DNA of 64,000 nucleotides from Proteles cristata cristata (lineage: Eukaryota; Chordata; Mammalia; Carnivora; Hyaenidae), in assembly GCA_017311185.1 (NCBI GenBank), contig JAESUZ010003107.1:1054001-1118000 (forward strand), given 5' to 3'. This document shows positions 1-12,009 of the stretch, in pieces. Position numbers and translations under genes: made by a program. The stretch's first letter is position 1; each line of letters opens with the position of its first letter. Below the pieces are notes generated by a model. The model ran no database searches. It was not told where the DNA came from and saw only the letters and a list, made by a program, of their open reading frames with translations.

Positions 1-224
1 AAGAAAAGACATTTCAAAATTTCAGACTTAACTACATGTAATATAGTCATGGCAGTATTTCTTGCAATGAGATAAATGTTATATATTTATCAAACAATGT
101 CAAAAAGCATTTTTTGACACTTTTTAATGGGCTGGACACAAGTCTAAAAAAAATCTAGTCTAAGCTATGATAAATATTTTTAGATATCCACATCTAGATT
201 TCATCAAAAATTTAAATATAGATT

Positions 225-429
225 GGGACACCTGGGTGGCTCAGTCAGTTCAGGGTCTCACTCACTAATTTCAGCTCCAGTCATGATCAGAGGGTAGTGG
301 AACTGAGCACTGAGATGGGCTCTACACTTGAGACTGAGATCCTCCCTTCCTCTGCCCCTCTGCCCCACTCACACGCTCCCTCTCTAAATATAACTAAATA
401 GATAAATAAATAAATAAATAAATAATTTT
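225..429 (+). mobile_element. CAN-SINE (tRNA-derived carnivore SINE), full length
   Basis: The head reads GGGACACCTGGGTGGCTCAG, followed by a CT-rich body and an (AAAT)n tail. It is flanked by an imperfect target duplication, AATATAGATT at 215-224 and AATGTAGATT at 430-439 (9 of 10). The many changes in the B-box region suggest an older, transcriptionally dead copy. Confidence 0.9.
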
Positions 430-590
430 AATGTAGATTAACAGCAATAGGATTTGTCCTTTAATATAATATTTTGATAAAGTATTAAAAGGAGTTAACA
501 AATATTTCAGGGTGCATATATGTATTAATAACTAATGCTACTATCATTTCACTCATTTCCAGATCTTTTATGTGCTTTTTAGATATCCAC

Positions 591-641
<51 letters not shown>
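591..641. repeat. (CA)n microsatellite
   Basis: An uninterrupted CA dinucleotide run of about 25 units. It is probably length-polymorphic and prone to Z-DNA. The open frame read through it on the minus strand is only a Cys-Val repeat and is not a gene. Confidence 0.97.
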
Positions 642-643
<2 letters not shown>

Positions 644-1815
644 GCCATTATAGTATCTAAAGTTATCTTGGCCAAATCTAGATAGCAGAAGCAAAGATCT
701 AAGAAATGTTTGTCTGGTTAAAACTGCTTAAATATCAAAGAAATCAATGAGAGAGTAAAAATACCATCCTAATACACATCATCAGTGCTGCAAAACACAA
801 ATTGTCTATTCTGGTCTAAGATAACATCCTTTTCCCAAAATCACCAAATCATAATCTGGGCTGCGGTACTAATCAAAAGGAAAAGAAATATGCTTTCTCT
901 ACCATTTTGCAATAAAGAATGAGCTTTCAAATGGTCCAATTCAAGAATGGGTATCAGAGAAAGGACTTCTTAGCTCAAGAGGCCCTACCCAGTTGACAGT
1001 ATCTTTTGTCCTTTTTTTGGCAGGGGAGGGAGGGAGGACAGTTTCACTATGGTCACGTAGGTCCAGGACAGGAAAGGGCTTTCTGCTTACTGAAAATAAG
1101 TTCTATTCACAACTGTGCTCTTTCAGAGTTTGGCTGTCCACAATTTCTTGGACGCTGTTAGAGTTATAAAATAAACACTTCCAAGATTGTTTTCTTAAAA
1201 GTCAGTCCAACATAAAATAAAATGAAAAGAACTTTTCTGAGTCTTTAGTTCAACATGGGTGCATTTAACTAGGAACATACCTTTTTCTTCCTCTCTTTGA
1301 ACTTCAGACTGATCTTTGTTTTTAAAAGTCTCAACACTGGCTCATTCCACTGGAGACTTCTGTTTGATGGCGGACTCTATCCTAAACTCTGGGACAACAT
1401 TTGGATGTCAGTTATTTATTTAAGATCTGAATTCAGGCAAATACTGAGACAGGTGTTTAGGAACTTGAGCAGTGGTTGAGTAATTATAAAGCTTAAATCA
1501 AGAAGGAACCTCAAAAGACCTGTGATCCGGCCAGTAGCTTCCAAGCAGATGAGGTATTATCCCATTTTATGGCTCGGACACTTGAGGTGGAGAAAAAGTA
1601 GGTTCATTTCTTAATGGATGAACATTTATTTAGTTAAGGAAGATAGGGGGAAAGGAAGATGAGGTGGAAGAGAATTAGATCGGAAATTGTCTGCTTTTTA
1701 AAAAATGCACTGCTTCCACTGCATATAGAAGAATCAGTATCATCAATCTACCATAAATTCAATCCTAAAACTGTAGCAAAATCAGTGAAACTTGGATTCT
1801 AATCTAATCACATGG
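642..1815. other. Unclassified unique sequence
   Basis: AT-rich sequence with no recognisable exon or repeat. A short G-rich patch (GGGGAGGGAGGGAGG) lies at about 1024-1038. The 60-codon frame at 1297-1479 has no recognisable protein character. Confidence 0.5.
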
Positions 1816-1817
1816 GC

Positions 1818-2005
1818 CTAAGTTTGAACCTTGTTTTGTCTACCCACTGGGCATAAGAATGAACAAGTTACTTTTAGAGTGAGAAAAATAATAGAATAGG
1901 TATCTCACAAGAAGAGATTATGTGAAAATTAAAATAGGGGATTACATGTTAAGTGTTTATCCCAGAGTCTGGCACATGGTAAATGCCTAAAATTATTAGC
2001 TTTTG
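1818..2005 (+). mobile_element. MIR SINE relic
   Basis: It follows the MIR consensus order: AGTTTGAACCT, then GAACAAGTTACTTTTAGAGTGAG, a degraded 'aaaataataga' core, and the end 'tctggcacatggtaaatgcctaaaattattag'. Highly diverged, as expected for a mammal-wide ancient SINE. Confidence 0.8.
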
Positions 2006-3024
2006 TTACAAATCAATAACTATAACTGCCTGTCAATGGCAACTTTATAGTGATTATTTGGAAGCTTCTGGTAATTCCAAGACAGGAAGAATTGACTGCC
2101 TCCAAACAGGTAAAAAGGAAAAGAAAAGAAATAGATTTCTCATACAGTAAGTTAGCATAAGCTCCCAATAAAATGGGCCCAGCTGAGGTCCTGGCAGAGG
2201 ACCCAAAAAAGGCTTTACTTGATTTAATGAGTCATATGACCATGGGCAGATTTAACATAAATGTAATGAAGTTTATTGCAGTCTCTCAATTGCATAGGCT
2301 CCTTCTTAATCCTTGCCAGAGGCCCTAGCAATATGTTCAAGGAGCATTTGGATATTTTCTCTTAAAGAGTTCTCCTGAATTATATAAGCTTCAAGTCCCC
2401 CAAAACTTGAATTTGTTCCTGCAATGGTGACCTGTTTGTAACTCCTTGAAAATTAAACGAAGCCAAAGCTAATGTAATTGTGGGCAGATGTCTTCTTCAT
2501 TTGGCCTTTATGCTTTTCAAGTGCCTTGACACCAGTCCTTGATCAAGGAGAAAGGGTCAGATTACTGCTTTGCAGTACCAGAAACTAGATGGTTCCTTCC
2601 AGGAATGTTAAAACCCACAGACTGGGCACAGCTCCAGGGAATTCTGGATCAGGTGACTCAAGCAATGACCTAAAGGAGTTAATTTCAAAATCCACCCAAA
2701 GAATTTGAAGACAGCCATTTGTTCACTTAGTGACTCCTACTGAAGAATTAAAATGGACCATCATGTGGAAGCTGGCTAAGAAAGACACTTCTTCCTGGGT
2801 AAAAAGTGATTTTAGAGTCTCAAGACAACCCACCATCATGGCATTAAATACACAAGGCCTGTTCAGATGACCTAAATCTAAACTTTTTGTTTCATCCTTG
2901 AATTCCTTCTATAGCCCTACTCTCTGACATCATGGCTTGATTATTAATTTGCAAAAAGGAATGCAGTGGGAAAAAGAACAAAACATCAACTGATTTTTCA
3001 TAATTTGAGCAAAGCATCATGGCA
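2006..3024. other. Unclassified unique sequence
   Basis: Mixed-composition sequence with no recognisable repeat, splice-bounded coding frame or structured RNA. Confidence 0.5.
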
Positions 3025-3150
3025 GCACCGTATATGTCCTGTCATCTCATCACCGCAACCTCAGAAGTACTGCCTCTCACAAAGACACAGAGGCCAACCA
3101 AAGCGGGGAAAGACAGTGAGGAATGGAGCTAGGATTCCAACCCAAAATAA
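3025..3150 (-). mobile_element. Probable MIR relic, antisense
   Basis: Degraded reverse-complement MIR pattern: 'catctcatcaccgcaacctcagaagtact', then a spacer, then 'ggagctaggattccaaccc', which corresponds to the tRNA-like B-box end. Divergence is high, so the call is tentative. Confidence 0.45.
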
Positions 3151-3256
3151 AAGATAAAAACCTAGACGTGAAAAGTTAAGTTGTTTTCTTGGGGTTTTTT
3201 TACTTATGGCACATGCTCTACTACCACAAACAGCAACATAAAAAAGGAGAAAAGGG

Positions 3257-3470
3257 GGGCGCCTGGGTGGCTTAGTCGGTTAAGCGTCCGACTTTCGCTT
3301 GGATCATGATCTCGCGGTTCGTGGGTTCGAGCCCCGCGTCGGGCTCTGTGCAGACTACCAGCTCAGAGCCTGGAGCCTGTTTCGGTCTGTGACTCCCTCT
3401 CTCTCTGACCCTCCCCTGCTCACGCTGTCTCTCTCTCTCCTAGAAATAAATAAAATATTTAAAAAAAAAA
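3257..3470 (+). mobile_element. Young CAN-SINE, 'TTTCGCTTAGG' subfamily
   Basis: A full-length SINE bounded by a perfect 16-bp duplication, AAAAAGGAGAAAAGGG, at 3241-3256 and 3471-3486. It keeps a canonical pol III B box (GGTTCGAGCCC), high CpG content (CCCCGCGTCGGG) and a pure A tail. It has the subfamily marks CTTAGTCGG, ACTTTCGCTT, CTACCAGCTCAG and CTCCTAGAAATAAATAAA. The intact CpGs and duplication point to a recent insertion. Confidence 0.97.
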
Positions 3471-3787
3471 AAAAAGGAGAAAAGGGAAACTATGTGGGGA
3501 ATGGAATGATTTCTTCCCTCACTCTCTTTGACAATCTGGACCTACTATTTAAAGTCATCTACCACCTTGAAGTAGAGAAAGGCAAGAAGGTGAGACAAAG
3601 AAAAGAGAGAATAAGGCAAGGAGGAGGAAAGGAGAGAGGAGAAATGATGGGATAGAATTTCGAAAATGGTTTGCACCTTCCTGGCGTAGTAGAATCCCAA
3701 AACCTGGAACTAATTTTAGCAAGCTAAAATTTAGTTTTAATTTTTTAAAGTTTAATTAATGTTAGTCAATGGGATAATTAAAATTTG

Positions 3788-3992
3788 CTAGACCTGAGTT
3801 CAAATTCTGGTCCCAAAGGCATGATGTTGGTCAAGTTACTTTATCTCTAGGTTTTAATTTCCTCATATGTAAATTGTGTTTAAAATAGTGCCTATTGCAT
3901 AGGATTGTTGAAGGATTATATGTGTTTATATATGTAGAACATGTTTTAAAGTGCCTAGAACACAATAAATAATAAATGTTAGCAATTATAAT
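3788..3992 (+). mobile_element. MIR SINE relic, nearly complete
   Basis: Matches the MIR order well: GACCTGAGTTCAAATTCTGG, 'ggtcaagttactttatctct', 'tttcctcatatgtaaattg', 'ataggattgttgaaggatta', and the end 'aatgttagcaattat'. Confidence 0.88.
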
Positions 3993-4074
3993 GTTATGGA
4001 GGAATTCACCACTTGACCATCATTCCCTTTATCAATGAAATTGCACATGAAAACTGATATAATGCAAACATTTG

Positions 4075-4190
4075 TTCATTAATTCATTAATCCTACAAAT
4101 TGTAATGTGTACATACTGAATCCTGGAAATGCAGCAGGAAGAGGACAGACCCAGTCCCTGCCTTCTTAGAGTTCACAATCTGAAACATTC
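4075..4190 (-). mobile_element. L2 LINE 3' end, antisense
   Basis: Reverse complement of the L2 3' UTR: 'ttcattaattcattaatcctacaaat', 'gaatcctggaaatgcagcagg', 'agtccctgccttcttagagttcacaatct'. Confidence 0.75.
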
Positions 4191-6427
4191 TTTATTCCAT
4201 CTGAAATGAAGAGAAAAAGTAACTAAATCATTTTTTTAGTGTCACTTCAAATGGACTTTGCTACTGTTGTTCCTTTAGTTGATGGTACTAATTGCATATA
4301 AAGCACTCAGTAGATCTCTACCCATTTCAAAGTGGTCTTTGATAAGGGTGTATAAGATAGCTCAGCAGGGTGCAAGCTGCATGCAATTATTTCTTAGTTA
4401 ATCCCTTTAGAGATAAGTCTACTTGTTAAGTGTCAAGATCGAGTGTCTGACATGGGGGAGGAAAAGCCTCGATTTGTATTGGTTCATGTGTTTCATACTG
4501 CCTGGTGAGCCTCAGCTCTTCATTTTCAGGGAAGTGTCATCGAAAAGACATCTTTGTGTCATCTAACATGTGTTTAGTGATTACTTTATCTGTAAGTGGT
4601 GAAGATCATACTAAACGATTGCTTCCTCTGTCTAGTTAAAGCTGACAGGGTTGTCACTACTTTAGTGATGGATTCAACACCCCAGCTTCTTTTCACAAAT
4701 ATGTCTTATTCTATATCAGAGAAATAGGAACAGTTTGAGAATGGATTTAGCCAACAGTAGACAAAGGATTCAATAGCACACTCTTGGAGTCAATATTAGA
4801 AAAGGAAGGTTTATTGACAGTTTGTCTTTCCTCTATTCCATAGCCTAGAACTTGTTCTCTGCTTTTGATGTCAAAGTGGTTAATTTAGTCAACTCCTTAA
4901 GGCTGATTTTTTTTTAAAGTATGCTTGTAGAAAATGGTTGCACCTCTTCTATCCCCAATTCCTCTACCCCTTCCAGATAACAGATGTGAATTCAAACAAT
5001 GCCTCTAGGGTAAATATTCCCACCTTAATGGGCAAAAATGACTCTAGTGGTGGGAATTTTTAGCCAGGATAGATAGGAAAACTAGTCACAGTGGAAATTA
5101 TATTGATAAACAAGACTTCATTAAATAACAAATAGATATAATAATAGCAAAAGAGATGTTTGAAAAAAATTTGAAAGTGGTATTTTTATTATACATAGTC
5201 CCTTCTTGCTTGGAATTAGTTGGAATCTGAGTATTCTTCCTCGAAGCCATTTTAATTACCCTATTTGAAGGTAAAGGCGATGCTCAGCTTCTAATATAAG
5301 CTAGCCTATCCCATAGTTCCTTTTTTGTCAACAAATGAGTAATTTCAGATACTGACATTCCTTAGTTATTATTTTTCTGCTAAGCTTTAATTCCACCATT
5401 TAGTTCTCACCTTGGAAGAAAATGCATGGTCTAGAGTAAGATGAACAAGATCTTGGCAAAGAAATATAGTGAAAAAGGCCAGGGTCTCAACAGAATTATG
5501 TACCTGGTGCTAAGAAGGGAAGAAGTCAAGGAAGTTGCTGAAGCAGTTGGAATAGGGAATAGGAATGGTCAGTCAACCAATCAGCAATGAACAATGAAAA
5601 GGTCAGGCTACTTTTGAGCATTACCATGTCTTTCACAGGCTAAAGTGAGCATTAAAATTCGGAAGACTTCCTTGCTTCCCCAAATTCAGCAAGAAGAAAA
5701 AATGGCACCACATCAAGATTGTTATGATATTTAAAAATGACTTGAACATCTGGGGGTAAATATGAGGTCACCTTTGGAGCACTGCCATCAACCTGGTCAT
5801 GCTCGTCACCTCTCTCCCCTCCCCCACTCTTTCCCCTCTCACTTCATGTATATCCACGGGGCAGCTGCCTGATAAATCAGACAGGATTCTTCAAAAGGCT
5901 CCTGAGGGGCTGATAATCACAATAAATATTACAAGTTTGTCCTAACATAGACCTTTCTTCAGAAGGCCTTCTAGGCTAGCCGGTTTAATTGTTATGACTG
6001 GTCTTTTTTTTTCCTTCTCTCATATGGGATTGATGAAGCACAGTGGCTTTCCTGAGGTCACCTAGCAGGATGGGGTCCCTACCAGAAGTTTCCATACTGT
6101 CTAGAGAATCAATGATGTTGCAGAATACAGCTCCATAAGAGCCAACAAAAATATGTCAGTGGATTTTACAAAGGACTTTTTAATAAAACAATAAAATTCA
6201 TTCCTGAAACAAGTCATTTTAGTTACCTTTGCTATATTATTTCAGCGGGCTCTACCAACACCAAAATCAACCAAATGGGGAACTAAATTTTGTAGCGCTT
6301 GTAGCATGAATAATCCTAAGTGGTGATTAACTACTTTCTAAAAACACAAAATTTTAAAAATAAAATCCACTTTGCCATTTTTGTTCTTCTTGAGCCAATA
6401 ACAATTGATATGTCCTCTCCTCTAACA
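4191..6427. other. Unclassified unique sequence
   Basis: About 2.2 kb with no carnivore SINE or L1 and no recognisable exon. It holds a pyrimidine-rich tract at about 5810-5845. I found no motif set that supports a function. Confidence 0.5.
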
Positions 6428-6640
6428 CAGTGATCCTCAACCAGGGGCAATTGTGTCCAGCAGGAGACGTGGCAATGTCTAGAGGCATTTTTGATTATGA
6501 TTACTAGAGAAAAGGTACTACTAAATCTAATGGGCAGAGACCAGGGCTGTTGCTAAACATTCTGCAGGGCCCAGGGACAGCCCCCGTAACAGAGTTTTCT
6601 TGTCAGGAATGTCAATAGTGTCAAGACTGAGAAACCAGTA
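6428..6640 (+). mobile_element. MER20 (hAT-Charlie non-autonomous DNA transposon)
   Basis: A 213-bp element with hAT-type terminal inverted repeats: CAGTGATCCTCAACCAGGGG at the left and a reverse-related 'agactgagaaaccagta' at the right. The interior 'gcaatgtctagaggcattttt', 'gggctgttgctaaacat' and 'aatgtcaatagtgtcaagactgag' follows MER20. The flanks CCTCTAA and CCTATAA may be a decayed 8-bp duplication. MER20 copies are known to carry enhancer activity in placental mammals; no such activity is shown here. Confidence 0.85.
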
Positions 6641-6861
6641 GCCTATAAGCAGAGATGAGAACTGGAACTGAAAACACAGAAAATGGTTTGAAAGTCTCGA
6701 GGTTTCTTTCCCAGATCTGGACAGCAGGCAACTACTCCATTACTATTCCCACTTTTGCAGTAAACCCTCCAACTTCTACTACATCTCTCTGTATTTCTAA
6801 ATCAGAGGAAAAAATATTTTTTATTTTGTGGCTTTTTTGACTTCATGTTAGAAAGGGCATT

Positions 6862-7150
6862 GCGCTTCCTACAATCTTTGCGGACTTGCTTTTTGATCCA
6901 AATTATATTGCTGATGTGAATCTATTTTTGAGGCCAGCTTCAGTTTACTCATTTTGACTGCTATATACTAATCCATGGTATGAATGAACTACAATTTATT
7001 CTGATCAGTATTCAGGTGGTCTGCAAGCATTTGCTATTATGAACAGCACTCACATAAACATCTTATACAAAACTCATAGTGTGCATATATAATTCTCTTT
7101 TCTGCAAATATATAGGTAAATCGAAAAATATGGAATTATATGCACCCAGA
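6862..7150 (-). mobile_element. Old L1 fragment (ORF2 end/3' UTR), antisense
   Basis: The reverse-complement L1 hallmark 'actaatccatggtatgaatgaactacaatttatt' is followed by 'gcatttgctattatgaacagc' and 'cataaacatcttatac'. Diverged and 5'-truncated. Confidence 0.75.
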
Positions 7151-7269
7151 TATTAACAGTGATTATACTGTGGGAATTTTAATAATATTACTTAATGATT
7201 TTCTTTTTGTTCTTATTTATATTTTCCATTTTTTCTACAGTAAACATGTATTTTTTCTAATAAGAAAAA

Positions 7270-7492
7270 TAGCTTTGAAAAAAGAGAGAGAGACAAACCT
7301 AGAAACAGATTCTTAACCATATACAGAGAACAAACTGATGGTTAGGGGGTATGGGAATTGGGTGAAATAGGTGATGGGGATCAAGGAGAGTGCACTTGTC
7401 ATGATGAGCACCAAGTGATGTAAGGAAGGGTTGAATCACTATATTGTACACCTGAAACTAATATAGCACTGTATGTTAAAAACATGTTTTCT
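7270..7492 (+). mobile_element. Carnivore L1 3' UTR fragment
   Basis: Carries the carnivore L1 3' end: 'aaacagattcttaaccatatac', 'gtgatggggatcaaggagagtgcacttgt', 'gatgagcaccaagtgatgta', 'atcactatattgtacacctg', 'actgtatgtt'. The same segment recurs at 48,760-48,930. Confidence 0.88.
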
Positions 7493-7510
7493 AAAAAGCT
7501 AGGAGACTGG

Positions 7511-7631
7511 GGTTGTCTGGCTGGCTCAGTCAGTAGAGCAAATGGCTCTTGATCTCAGGGATCATGAGTTCAAGCCCCACATTAGGTGTACAGATCACCA
7601 ATAAATAAGTAAACTTTATTTTTTTAAGTGT
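7511..7631 (+). mobile_element. Short CAN-SINE, tRNA-Lys type
   Basis: A compact SINE with GGTTGTCTGGCTGGCTCAG, TCAAGCCCCACATTAGGTGT and ACAGATCACC before an AAATAAGTAAAC tail. It lacks the long TCTCT body of the other copies. The duplication AAAAAGCTAGGAGACTGG at 7493-7510 recurs at 7632-7649 with one change. It sits at the tail of the L1 fragment and is therefore younger. Confidence 0.88.
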
Positions 7632-7649
7632 AAAAAGCTAGGAGATTGG

Positions 7650-10639
7650 CATTGTTTTAAATAATGAAAACGGTCAAATATGCACAAATATCTGTAAAAT
7701 TGATATAATACTATCTCATTAGGTTTAGCTTAATCCAATCTATAGAACATTCATGAAATTGTTGTTTTGTTTAACTTCAAGCTAGACTTTAACTGCATCT
7801 AGATTAACCCAGTTTCTGAATTTGCCCAAACATATATAGAATCAAAAGTAGACAAATGATACATAAACTAAAACCTAATAAATAAAAAGCAATGGCAAAA
7901 AATAGTGTTAAAGCTCAAAGAAGACCACCCCTCTGCTTGTCAAGGTCCTTATCCATAATTAAAAGGTCAACTGTATCTCAATAAAACTAAGGGGAAAAAA
8001 ATCTACTTTCCTAGAAAGGAAAAGGCTGCTTGGACTTGTAAAGATACAGATAAGTGATAAAATGTCAAAGTAAATTTTATATTATCAAATAAAAACCTGC
8101 TACTAATAACAAAATTAATTTTTATTCTCCCTCCCCTCCAAAAAAAAAAAAAAACCTCAGTATAAACACTGTATCATCCTCAAGTTTGCAGCCCGACAAT
8201 TCAGGATTAAGCCTGGTGATAATAAATCATTACTATTTCCAGCCTATGTGAGCAGGTGATGGCTGAGGGGTGATGCAGTTTCCACTATATAATTATAATG
8301 TAGCAGGGAACCACTTGTTCAGCCTCACTGCCTCCTTCCATCCACAGAAAAGGAAACAACTGATATCAAGAGAGGGAAGCTGGAATGGGGGCTAAGTCTT
8401 CAAACGCTAACCCAGTGAGACTATACAGAAATGGTTTCTTTCCTTGCTCCCATAAAAAGAAACAACAGCCTTTCTAAATAAGTTTGTCAGGGAAAAGACA
8501 GGGGGAGGCCAGAATTTCCTGCCTTTACTTCTTTAATTTTCCATCTCATTTTTTATGAGTGGAGAAAATCTCAATGCTTACCTCAATATCAGAGGATATT
8601 TTTTTCCCCTTTCTATACCACAGATCCAAAATCCCTTGGTGTGTACAATGGTTGGAATTGTGTGACCTGAAACCCGAACAAGAAATGTCACACAAGATAA
8701 AAAGTGGTGTGAGGGAGTGCAGAACGGAAGAGAGGGGTGACTCTGGCAACAATTCATCTCTAAAGCCCAAAAAGTTTTTCCTTCAGAGAAAATGCCAGTC
8801 CCACTGGAAGTCAGAAATTATAAAGAGTGTCAGCTACTGTCAGGCATGTTTCTTTTAGTCATTGGCGAGAAAAAACAGGCAGGTAGCAGGCTTCCTGCGC
8901 ATGCTTCTGCATGAGGTGGTCCAACTGTGCACACAGACACATGCAAAAAGATAGATCTGCAGGCTGAAAAGATACTGGACACAGAAAGCTCATGGTGTTT
9001 GCCAGGGGTCTTAAGGGGATCTTCTATTTCATTCCATAGTAATGCCCTTTTTGTTGACAAAAGTAAATTGATGATAGTCAAGAGGGAAGCATTTGGTGGA
9101 AAAATTCTGTTGACCCTTCTCAGATTGAATTTGACCACAGAACAGGATACCAGCAGTTGCAGAAATGATAGATTATTGTAATGACTGCCAGAATGGCCTT
9201 TTGGCATGTTTAAATGGCAATAAATTTCACCAGGAAGAAGGCAATTTTACTACTTTAGAGCAGTAAGGAAACACGGTGTTTAAGGTGTAAATAAATCGTG
9301 GGTCATTAACAGCAAGCATATTCTGTCCATGGTGCAATTCTCAATCAGTGGCTATTCATATTTAATTCAATTACGTGGATTTACTTAGCCAATTATGCTT
9401 TTTCGTTCCAGGTCACAGACTTCTCAGGCTGACAATTTTGCTCTTTTCCTGTCTCCCTTATGTCCATAAACACAGCCCTACTTTCTCCCTCATTTTTCCT
9501 TCCACAGGTACATAAATACGATCAGGGTAGTTCAATAATGCTAACTCACTGAATAGGCTACTGAGATGATTAAATTAAAGACTGATCTGCCTTGTGGTCT
9601 TTTCCTTGGCTCCAAAATCCCCTCCGTCCCTCGCTCATTAATCTGGCTCGGTCCTTCACTGAACTCTGCCATTAAAGGAGGAAGCGGGAGGTAGAGGTGT
9701 GCAATGAAGTTTGACATTTCCTCAAAAATGATTGTATTAAAACCCACTTACATTTATAGCTCCATCTCATTTGAGAATGTTAATAAGTTGCAATTTCATC
9801 AAGAGAAAGGTATTGGGATCTAATCAAGTCAAAGGCTTGCTCACATTGGTATGGATCATGCTTCTGAAGCATCACTTTAAAGGTCATTTTTAGATACAGC
9901 TTAGGCGATAATTAACAAAGTTCATTAATAACAATATGCTTGTGGACCATTTAAAACATTCAGGCTCCATCTGTAGTATCACTCTAAAGCAAAATTCAGC
10001 TTACTTCAAGCCTGCATCAGCTCTGACCAGAGGAGCAAAATTCAGGAGATGTCCTCCAAATCAGTGTGGTCAATACTGCACTCCCCAGAACCAAATTAGT
10101 GTTGAAATTGGGTTGGTCAAACAAGCGCAATGTCTCCAAAAGCCTAAATCTCTTTTTATACTAAGCACAGTGTGGACTGCCCTTTCTCAACATGACTGAA
10201 AGGATTGTCTGGGTGATTAGTCCCAAACCTCACTACTACATCTAAACTCAGAAGCCTAGGTTTCTTTCTCCTGGCTTTGTGTTTCCTGGAATGTTTACTA
10301 AGAAACACTGGAAAGCTTTTCTGCTCCTATAATTTTGTAAACTGCCAGGAACATACCAGTAGCCCCAACCACCGTTATGCCAAAGACACAATTTTGTTTA
10401 TCTCAGATTAACCCTAGGAGGTAGGGAAACTCTGGGAAGTTTATATGCAGCATAAGGCATCCATCGTGCTCAGCATGTTGAATTACCAACCATCCCAGGA
10501 TACCTATAATTGGCTTCCCAGTGAAGATGGAAGAGAAAATACAAGAAGATATTTAAAAAGGAAAGCCATCAGCTGGGGAGTTTATAGCAACAGAAAAGAA
10601 TCATTAATGTAGAGGTTGGAAGGAAAATGTTAATGATTT
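7650..10639. other. Unclassified, SINE/L1-free stretch
   Basis: About 3 kb without a recognisable repeat apart from an A14 run near 8141-8154. Two sub-blocks (about 9240-9420 and 9740-9960) are balanced, TAAT-rich and free of simple repeats, so they could be conserved non-coding DNA. Frames at 8559-8858, 8830-9207 and 9936-10199 overlap on both strands and lack protein features. Confidence 0.45.
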
Positions 10640-10790
10640 GTTAATTATCTTCATTTACACATGAGGAAGTGGAGAACCCAAAGTCTGAGTGGCTTTCTCA
10701 AGGCCAACAGGGTTTGGTAACAAAATAGGACTGTAACAAGGACTTTTGACTCCTAATGCTATGACTCCAGTGAACAATCCGCAAAAGCGT
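10640..10790 (-). mobile_element. MIR relic, antisense
   Basis: Reverse MIR order: 'tcatttacacatgaggaagtgg', 'ggctttctcaaggccaacagg', 'ataggactgtaacaaggacttttgactcc'. Confidence 0.75.
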
Positions 10791-12005
10791 GGCCAAGCTG
10801 CAGCATGATCGGCAGACCTAAGGAGCAGCTACAACCCAGGGCCGCAGGAGCCTGGGAAAACCTGCAGGTGTCCTCGCCTCACCCCTGGGCACAAGGTTCT
10901 GGACTCACAATTCCTGAAAACAAAGGTCTAGTGTGTTTGGGTTGCCGGGGTGGGAATGCACAGTTTTCCAAGTCTACATGTCGTTTCCAAGGCCCAGGCT
11001 CGTTTTTGTCATGATTGCTAGAGAGATAAAAAGGAAACCAGGGAGAGCAGGATATTTTTAGACTACAGGGCAAGGTTATCTTGGCTCTGACTGAGATAAA
11101 TGTGAAGGGTCAGAACCTTGCCAGTTTTCACGGCAGTAAGTCAAGTTGACCACATGTGAGGAAGATGGAATTTTTACAGAAGTTGTTGACATTTAAAAGC
11201 ACATAGTCACGTGCAGTGATAAGTCAAGCCTCCCGTGTTTTTAATGGACTTGTCTCCCAGCCTCACTTCCCCAGCTGATGATAGCCTTATCTCCTAGTGC
11301 TCAGTTAACACTCCAGCTAGATCTATCCCCAGTCAGGCAGACCAAGGGGAAGGCTGCCTGTGCTCCCTTTGTTTACCATCTCCTGCTAAGCTAACTGTAG
11401 GTTCGTGAAAATGTCCCTGCATGAGAGTAATCATGGCCACAGGGTAGGTAATGATGTTGACGACGACAATGATGCTGATGCTGATGCTAGCATATGAGGT
11501 GGATGCAGACAGCTTTCTCTACTTACTGACGGGTGCTAAACTATTAAAGCAAATAGCCTGAGATAAGATGTAAATGAAGGAACTTGAGTCAATAAATGAC
11601 TGTTTACTTCATGTCATGAATAAATATGGTAGCCTTACGAACAAAAAAAATTCATTTTCTCTCTGTTTGATTTCTACTTGGTTGGCTTTATGATTTGCTT
11701 ATTTTGTCAGGTTGATCAGGTACAATTAGTATGTCTTTCTAACAATGATTAATAAGTCTTCAGGTCAACAAAGGGCAATTAGATGTGCGGTACATTATAC
11801 CAATACAGTGTGAAGGAGACTTATTATTTGATGCTGTGCTGTTAGTCATATGCATGGCATCATGCATCTACATCTCCATCTACACCACAGAAATGAGGCA
11901 GAAAAAGCCATTCATTCAGTGCAGGTAAGAAACCCTTTAGTTTACCACTAATTGCCAGTACAATGCTTCTGAAAAGGGGATGTTTTGAATTGGCTTTGTG
12001 AAGAT
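10791..12005. other. Unclassified sequence with a short GATGCT repeat and a weak exon-like signal
   Basis: Holds a GATGCT-type hexamer array at about 11453-11490. At about 11893-11926 a 34-nt segment lies between ACACCACAG and GCAG/GTAAGAAAC, which resemble plus-strand splice acceptor and donor. The rest is not recognised. Confidence 0.35.
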
Positions 12006-12009
12006 AACA

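Noticed and set aside
591..641. CRISPR-like or minisatellite array
   Set aside because: Plain CA dinucleotides, no spacers. No direct-repeat/spacer structure exists anywhere in the window.
3257..3340. tRNA-like A and B boxes, as in a tRNA gene
   Set aside because: They belong to the SINE head; there is no acceptor-stem pairing and the same head recurs more than 20 times in the window.
8830..9207. 125-codon minus-strand frame overlapping an 84-codon plus-strand frame
   Set aside because: Mutually overlapping frames with no protein-like features; treated as chance.
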